The position numbers were made by a program, and so were the translations under genes. A stretch of DNA of 49,177 bases, taken from Saprospiraceae bacterium. Lineage in GTDB: Bacteria > Bacteroidota > Bacteroidia > Chitinophagales > Saprospiraceae. This document shows, one piece after another, positions 44,351 to 49,177 of the stretch. The notes beneath the pieces are model-generated. The model saw only the letters and a list, made by a program, of their open reading frames with translations, ran no database searches and was not told the DNA's origin. The stretch is taken from contig JAHDHQ010000031.1 in assembly GCA_020631235.1 (NCBI GenBank), forward strand, positions 1 to 49,177, written 5' to 3'. The stretch's first letter is position 1. Every line of letters begins with the position of its first letter.

Positions 44351-45193
44351 ATGACGAACTGTATTGTTACTGCACGTTTCATTGATATTATCCATCATCT
44401 TCAGAAGAGAAAGGACTTCACCTCTCTTAGACAATTTGCTAAATCCATCGACTTCCATCCACAGTGTTTAAACGATATTCTGAAAGGAAAAAGGAAAGTA
44501 ACCATCGATGTCATCCGTAAAATGACAGAAACCCATCAGCTAAATCCTAATTACATATTCTCTGGGCAAAGACCTATGTTTAATAAATCCGGTGAAGCAG
44601 CCAATGATGCGCCCATCGTTTCTGTAGTGGTCGATAAACAAAACAATGAACAAATTGTCCATATTCCTGTAAAAGCACAAGCGGGGTATACGGATCAATT
44701 ACATGATCCGGTCTATTTTCAGGATTTACACACCTATAGTTTTCCCGGTTATGACTTAAATCATGGAAGTTTTAGAAGTTTTGATATTGCAGGCGAGTCC
44801 ATGGAACCAAATCTTTTTCACGGGGATATGGTTATTTGCCGTTTTGTAGATCCCACCATTCTTAAAAAACAATTGGTCGATCATTTTGTGTATGTGATTG
44901 TTACAACAGATAGTATAATCGTAAAAAGAGTCATTAATAAACTTGAAGAAGGATTTATCGAATGTCATTCGGATAATGATTTTTTTGACCCAATCAGAAT
45001 CGAACAAAAAGACATCAAAGAGATGTGGGAGGTAAAAACCAAAGTAAGCCCATTTTTACAATCAAAAAAGAATTTAAGATCAGGTATTCATGATCAAATC
45101 GATATCATGAAAGAAACCATAAATGAGCAATCAGGTAGTATAAAGTCATTAAATATGACCATCCAAAAATTACTTAAAATCCAGCGAGCTTAA
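44351..45193 (+). CDS. XRE/S24 (LexA/CI-like) transcriptional regulator
   Basis: The protein of 280 residues has an N-terminal helix-turn-helix (TARFIDIIHHLQKRKDFTSLRQFAKSIDFHPQCLNDILKGKRKV), a linker, and an S24 peptidase domain with S150 in AGESMEPN and K192 in IIVKRVI as the putative Ser-Lys dyad. A coiled-coil-like end (DQIDIMKETINEQSGSIKSLNMTIQKLL) follows. No Ala-Gly self-cleavage site is clear between the domains, so it may sense without cutting. It resembles host repressors or phage-derived regulators; there is no prophage here. ATG at 44351 is preferred over TTG at 44345. Confidence 0.85.
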   Translation: MTNCIVTARFIDIIHHLQKRKDFTSLRQFAKSIDFHPQCLNDILKGKRKVTIDVIRKMTETHQLNPNYIFSGQRPMFNKSGEAANDAPIVSVVVDKQNNEQIVHIPVKAQAGYTDQLHDPVYFQDLHTYSFPGYDLNHGSFRSFDIAGESMEPNLFHGDMVICRFVDPTILKKQLVDHFVYVIVTTDSIIVKRVINKLEEGFIECHSDNDFFDPIRIEQKDIKEMWEVKTKVSPFLQSKKNLRSGIHDQIDIMKETINEQSGSIKSLNMTIQKLLKIQRA

Positions 45194-45198
45194 ACAGT

Positions 45199-46020
45199 CT
45201 AGCTAGGGAAAAAACCAAGATTCCAAGGTTTTGCCCAACGATGCACTAAAGTAAACTCCTCTGGAATAGTATCAGGTTTTCCTAAACACAACACCCCATA
45301 ATCGTAAAAGTCTAATGCAAACCTTACAGCCCTCTTATTTTTGAGTGCAGCCCAGGCTGATGTCATACCTTTGGACCAATATATATCATCAACTACAATC
45401 ATCCCCTCAGGATGCATCTTATCGATAAAATAGTCATAGTATTCCAGCGTTGGCTGCTCCTGATGATTACCATCAAGAAATAAAAAATCAATAGACCTGT
45501 CTAAGTCCAAGCGCGGCAATACGGAAGAAAATTCACCCACTTCTATATCGACATTTTCTATTTGCAGTGCCTTCATGTTTTTTTTTGCCAATGCCGCGAC
45601 CTTCGGATCTCCTTCTAAACTAATGATGCGTGCTTTAGGATTTGCCTTTGCTAAATAAGCCGTGCTAACTCCCAGTGAAGTGCCTAACTCTACAACTAAT
45701 TGGGCATTGATGAACTTCAGCATGTGATGCATGTGCTTGCATTGGGAAGGCTTTGACAATGATCCAGAAGCTATATTCCCAATGGTTCGAGTGGCCGATG
45801 GGCGAGTTGTTTTGCTGCCTGCACCATGATCGATAAAAGGAATAATTTCCTGACTATTTAGCAGTTGGTTCCTTAAAGATTCTATCTCATCAAAAGAGGC
45901 AACAACATTGGGCCTAAACCAACTGCTTTCTAGTAATTTGTAGACATAAGGTGAGTGTACGTGATGTATCGTTTTTGCACGTAGATAAAAATGTATTGCT
46001 GATTTTATTTGATGTTTAAT
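45199..46020 (-). CDS. Class I SAM-dependent methyltransferase (non-ATG start)
   Basis: The methyltransferase core is clear: VVELGTSLGVSTAYLA (motif I), ISLEGDP (motif II), IDFLFLDGNHQ, IVVDDIYWSKGM, ending YDYGVLCLGK. The frame stays open about 90 codons upstream of the first standard start (TTG, 45759) and encodes a plausible N-terminus with HSPYVYKLLESSWF and IPFIDHGAGSKTTR, which belongs to this Bacteroidota family. No ATG, GTG or TTG occurs before the upstream stop (46027-46029), so ATT at 46018-46020 is the likely start, downstream of a -7 box at 46041-46048. The substrate is unknown; surface glycan or small-molecule O-methylation are possible. Confidence 0.75.
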   Translation of the reverse strand: MKHQIKSAIHFYLRAKTIHHVHSPYVYKLLESSWFRPNVVASFDEIESLRNQLLNSQEIIPFIDHGAGSKTTRPSATRTIGNIASGSLSKPSQCKHMHHMLKFINAQLVVELGTSLGVSTAYLAKANPKARIISLEGDPKVAALAKKNMKALQIENVDIEVGEFSSVLPRLDLDRSIDFLFLDGNHQEQPTLEYYDYFIDKMHPEGMIVVDDIYWSKGMTSAWAALKNKRAVRFALDFYDYGVLCLGKPDTIPEEFTLVHRWAKPWNLGFFPS

Positions 46021-46040
46021 AAGCCTTTAATTGTATGTTC

Positions 46041-46048
46041 CAAAAATA
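46041..46048 (-). promoter_or_regulatory. -7 box of the methyltransferase gene
   Basis: CAAAAATA on the plus strand reads TATTTTTG on the minus strand. The start site near 46034 leaves about 14 bases before ATT at 46020, supporting that start. A plus-strand promoter for the FG-GAP gene must share this 140-base gap but was not clear. Confidence 0.5.
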
Positions 46049-46159
46049 CTACATTATATCTTGCTTCGTCCTAAAGGAGATTGTGCTGCTTTGTTTTTCT
46101 CTGACAAAACATACAACGAATTATGTTTATCTTTAATATAAATTATAGCCTTACTTACA

Positions 46160-48988
46160 ATGAAAAAGTCATTATACCTCCAGTTATTTTTATACTTTTT
46201 ACTAGGGATGATATGGCCGCATTTTGCAAATACTCAAGTGGTATTCACAGCAGCCGAACAAGCATACACGGGCGAAATTAGCACCAAGTCTTTTTACCCT
46301 AAATTCTTTTCTGATGCCAATGGTGATTATCGAGACGATATTCTTAATCTTCATAGAGGAGAATATCTCCATGTTTTATCCTATTGTCAGGCTAATACGC
46401 AGCTGTACAACCGAAAAAGCGCTCAATTGTCAGATTCGAAAGAATGGACCACAGGAATTATAGATATAAATAATGATGGGAATGGAGAATTGTATTCATC
46501 GGGCTTTTATTCCAGAACAAAAGTGTATTCAGCCACATCTGATAGCTTTGATTTCGAGCAAACTGCACTTTTAAATACAAGCATCTTTGCTCAAGGATCG
46601 AGTGTAGTCGATATAAATAATGATGGATATGCAGATTTATTTGTTTGCCACGATGATGCCGAAAGCCATGTTTTTATGAATGATGGCCAAGGATCACTCG
46701 TCAGAGATCAAGATATTATGGATATGGAAACGGTGCCTGCCTCAGATAATTCGGGTAATTATGGCGTAGTCTGGTTTGATATAGATTTAGATAATGATAT
46801 GGATTGCTTTATTGCAAAATGTAGAGGAGGAATTATAGATCCCGAAGACCCAAGAAGAATAAATGCATTATTTATTAATTATGGAAATCACCAGTTTACA
46901 GATTTAGCAGATTCATTTAATTTAAATGATGGCTCCCAATCCTGGGCGGCAGATTTTGCGGATTTTGACAATGATGGGGATTTTGATATCTATGTAGCTA
47001 ATCATGAAGCACCACATAAATTAATGATTAACAACAACAACGAATATTTCGAAAGCGTAGCGATAAAAAACGCCGATGGGGAAGATATATTTGCGGCTTC
47101 TTACCATTCGATCTGTGCAGATTTTGACAACGATGGCTGGATAGATATTTTAATAGCTGGAGCAGGAAGAGATGCTATCATGTGGAATAAAGGCCAACTT
47201 GATTTTGAGTATGAAGAAAAGCCTTTTGTAGACAATGCAGTAGCCGCAGGGATTGGAGACATAAATCAAGATGGCTTTGTTGATGTTTCTGTGTCCTTTC
47301 AAAACAGCAGTTTAAACAGCGATAAAGTGGATCGTATTTACTTAAATGAAGCAAATGATAATCATTACATTAAACTCTCTTTTCAAGGGACATCATCCAA
47401 TAGACAAGGAATAGGCGCTTTGGTCCAATGTTACTCGCAAAATGGTGCTCAGATAAACCAAACAAGAGCAGGAACAAGTTACAGCGCATTCAATAGCCTC
47501 AATTTGACTTTTGGAGTAGGAGAGGACACGGTGATTGATTCGCTATTTATCACTTGGCCATCTGGCATAGTGGATAAATACGTTGACCTCGAAGTAAACA
47601 AACATTATTTAGCCATCGAAGATGAACTAATTAACGAATTGCCTGAAATAGTTGCAGAAAAGTTGAGTATTTGCGAGGGCGAATCGCTAGAGCTAGTTGC
47701 TTCCCAGATGATTCAATGGAATGCTGGAACAATGGACAGCAATTTGGTCATCACAGAACCAGGTGTGTATTTTGGGAATGCAATGCTTGGAGGATTCGAA
47801 TTTCCAACTAACAAACTGATCATTACAAGAAATCCGGCACAATACAATAATATCACTCTAAATACTGTTCAAGACCTCGAATTTTGTGATGGCGATGCTT
47901 TCCGATTAAAAAGCCTAGAAGATGAGCTTCTTACTTGGAGCGATGGAACAGTGTCAGATGCCATCGAAATACAAAATACAGGGGTTTATTACGGCTTTAT
48001 AGATGGTGATTGCGGACTTATTTATTCTGATAGCATACAAGTGAATGTCGCTTCTGTCGAAGGGCAAAATGTCGAACAAATCATTAATGAATACACTAGT
48101 TATGAACTCGATATTGAAAAAGAAAATACCATTTGGTATGCAGATATCACGGGGGTGGATAGTTTGACTGAAGGAGCGAGCTTAACAGTTGATTTGGTCT
48201 CTGATTCGAGTTTCTACTTTAAACATTTTTATCATCCATCTAACGCTACATCCTTTGTGGGGCCTTCATTTGAACAAGCAGAAATAGACCCTTCTTATCC
48301 TGAGTTCTTTAACATTGGGCTTTTGCTGTTTGCAAATGAAGACAAACGTTTACATTCCTTTAAAACACAAGCGCAGGAGTCAGGCAATCGGACATTTCTA
48401 TTAATGAATGTAATCGGTGATACTATCGAACAAAAATCAATTTATTTTGAAGAGGGTGAAACCAAAGAAATAGTACTTGATTGGATATTAAGGCAGGGTA
48501 TGCAGTATACCTTGACTACAGATAAAGCGCTAAATATTAACGAATTTGGTACCGAATCACCTTTATTGATTGCTCTTGATTCACCGCTTGAATATCCATT
48601 CACTCAAGAAGATGTAAGCTTCCAAGGCCTTACTGTTTCTGATCAATTTCCTTATTTCTTCGACCTGCAAATGGCCTATTATTTTGATTCTTGCGAATCT
48701 GATTTGTATGAATATAAACTTAGACTATCTTCAGCAAATACAAAAACTGCTAGGCCTGCAACATTTGATATCTATCCTAATCCAGGAAGTGATATTTTGC
48801 ATGTAGATGTGACAAAACAACATTTGCCGCTCCAAGTAGCCATATACAATGCACAAGGTGTTTTACAAAAAGAAACAACTATTACTGATGGCAGTATATT
48901 TTTAGACGACTTGCCACCTGGTGCATATGTCATAAAGTTGAACCATAATGGAATTTTGCTAGGTTTTGCTAGATGGATTAAAAAATAA
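46160..48988 (+). CDS. FG-GAP/ASPIC-UnbV repeat protein with T9SS tail
   Basis: The 942-residue secreted protein has a signal peptide (to about Q26). An N-terminal seven-bladed VCBS/FG-GAP propeller follows with Ca-loops such as DINNDGYADLFV, DFDNDGDFDIYV, DFDNDGWIDILI and DINQDGFVDVSV. The ASPIC/UnbV domain comes next (NRQGIGALVQCYSQNG...LTFGVGEDTVIDSLFITWPSG), then about 350 beta-rich residues of unclear nature, and a T9SS type A sorting domain (IYPNPGSDILHVDV...WIKK). It is probably a Ca-stabilised surface adhesin or carbohydrate-binding protein. Confidence 0.88.
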   Translation: MKKSLYLQLFLYFLLGMIWPHFANTQVVFTAAEQAYTGEISTKSFYPKFFSDANGDYRDDILNLHRGEYLHVLSYCQANTQLYNRKSAQLSDSKEWTTGIIDINNDGNGELYSSGFYSRTKVYSATSDSFDFEQTALLNTSIFAQGSSVVDINNDGYADLFVCHDDAESHVFMNDGQGSLVRDQDIMDMETVPASDNSGNYGVVWFDIDLDNDMDCFIAKCRGGIIDPEDPRRINALFINYGNHQFTDLADSFNLNDGSQSWAADFADFDNDGDFDIYVANHEAPHKLMINNNNEYFESVAIKNADGEDIFAASYHSICADFDNDGWIDILIAGAGRDAIMWNKGQLDFEYEEKPFVDNAVAAGIGDINQDGFVDVSVSFQNSSLNSDKVDRIYLNEANDNHYIKLSFQGTSSNRQGIGALVQCYSQNGAQINQTRAGTSYSAFNSLNLTFGVGEDTVIDSLFITWPSGIVDKYVDLEVNKHYLAIEDELINELPEIVAEKLSICEGESLELVASQMIQWNAGTMDSNLVITEPGVYFGNAMLGGFEFPTNKLIITRNPAQYNNITLNTVQDLEFCDGDAFRLKSLEDELLTWSDGTVSDAIEIQNTGVYYGFIDGDCGLIYSDSIQVNVASVEGQNVEQIINEYTSYELDIEKENTIWYADITGVDSLTEGASLTVDLVSDSSFYFKHFYHPSNATSFVGPSFEQAEIDPSYPEFFNIGLLLFANEDKRLHSFKTQAQESGNRTFLLMNVIGDTIEQKSIYFEEGETKEIVLDWILRQGMQYTLTTDKALNINEFGTESPLLIALDSPLEYPFTQEDVSFQGLTVSDQFPYFFDLQMAYYFDSCESDLYEYKLRLSSANTKTARPATFDIYPNPGSDILHVDVTKQHLPLQVAIYNAQGVLQKETTITDGSIFLDDLPPGAYVIKLNHNGILLGFARWIKK

Positions 48989-49020
48989 TAGCCCTTTTAT
49001 CACTAAATATTTTAATTAAA

Positions 49021-49052
49021 TTGATTTTATTTATTTAGTTATTATATTTTTG
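49021..49052 (+). promoter_or_regulatory. Promoter of tRNA-His
   Basis: TTG (49021-49023), 21 bases of spacing and TATTTTTG (49045-49052) form a complete Bacteroidota promoter. The start site near 49059 would leave a leader of about 65 bases for processing. Confidence 0.6.
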
Positions 49053-49124
49053 CATTCGCTTTGATAGAAAGCTAAATACAGAATCCATTAAATAGATTAT
49101 TTACGTGGGTTTACAGAATAATAT

Positions 49125-49177
49125 GGTGGTTGTAGCTCAGTTGGTTAGAGCATCGGTTTGTGGTACCGAGGGTCGTG
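49125..49177 (+). tRNA. tRNA-His (anticodon GTG), 3' partial
   Basis: The acceptor strand GGTGGTTG (with the extra G-1 typical of His), the D-arm AGCTCAGTTGGTTAGAGC and the anticodon stem TCGGT/ACCGA around TTGTGGT give the anticodon GTG. The window ends inside the variable/T-arm, so the 3' end is missing. Confidence 0.93.

Noticed and set aside
44351-45193. Prophage repressor
   Set aside because: No integrase, structural or lysis genes are seen around it.

Overview
The window is AT-rich bacterial DNA from a member of the Bacteroidota, most likely a marine or environmental, Saprospiria-like lineage (the rank below phylum is inference). The phylum call rests on several independent signs: type IX secretion (T9SS) sorting domains on many secreted proteins, gldC, a SusC/SusD polysaccharide utilization locus, TonB receptor/DUF4249 and HYC_CC_PP families, and promoters of the TAnnTTTG type (the Bacteroidota -7 box) in front of many genes.

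Layout. 1-594 is the 3' end of a large Cys-rich repeat protein with a T9SS type B tail, followed by about 500 bases that look like decayed coding DNA. 1115-2238 holds two unrecognised or small envelope proteins. 13737 down to 2275 (minus strand) is a complete PUL: susC, susD, a PKD-domain surface lipoprotein, two GH16 beta-glucanases and a GH5 enzyme with two CBM6-like modules, pointing to laminarin or mixed-linkage beta-glucan. 14216-19133 (plus) has three T9SS-exported proteins: an Omp28-like protein with a CPPC motif and two tandem beta-propeller-like paralogues.

19192-24745 (plus) is the most interesting region. It encodes a HYC_CC_PP protein, an outer-membrane barrel, a double HMA-domain protein, an MbnP-like copper-binding protein fused to a T9SS sorting domain, two di-heme MauG/MbnH-like cytochrome c peroxidase lipoproteins and a small secreted protein. 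In methanotrophs MbnH turns a tryptophan of MbnP into kynurenine to build a copper site; here the substrate appears to be displayed on the cell surface and there are two diverged enzymes. A GNAT acetyltransferase and a Fur-family regulator follow on the opposite strand.

25973-34618 is mostly housekeeping: mqnD (futalosine menaquinone pathway), an RluA-type pseudouridine synthase, the SRP RNA, a small transaldolase, two envelope proteins, a nucleoside phosphorylase divergent from an ArsC/Spx-like protein, a lipoprotein, a LuxE-like acyl ligase and an N-acetylmuramoyl-L-alanine amidase. 34769-38153 is a ccmB-ccmC-ccmD-glutamate dehydrogenase cluster ending in a strong terminator, followed by an Lrp/AsnC regulator and a TraB/GumN protein. 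39771-43066 is a TonB receptor with its DUF4249 lipoprotein partner; then a TIGR02206 membrane protein, gldC, an S24-type autoregulator-like repressor with a clear operator, a methyltransferase whose start codon appears to be non-canonical, and a large FG-GAP/ASPIC-UnbV T9SS protein. The window ends inside a tRNA-His gene. No CRISPR array, insertion sequence or prophage was seen.
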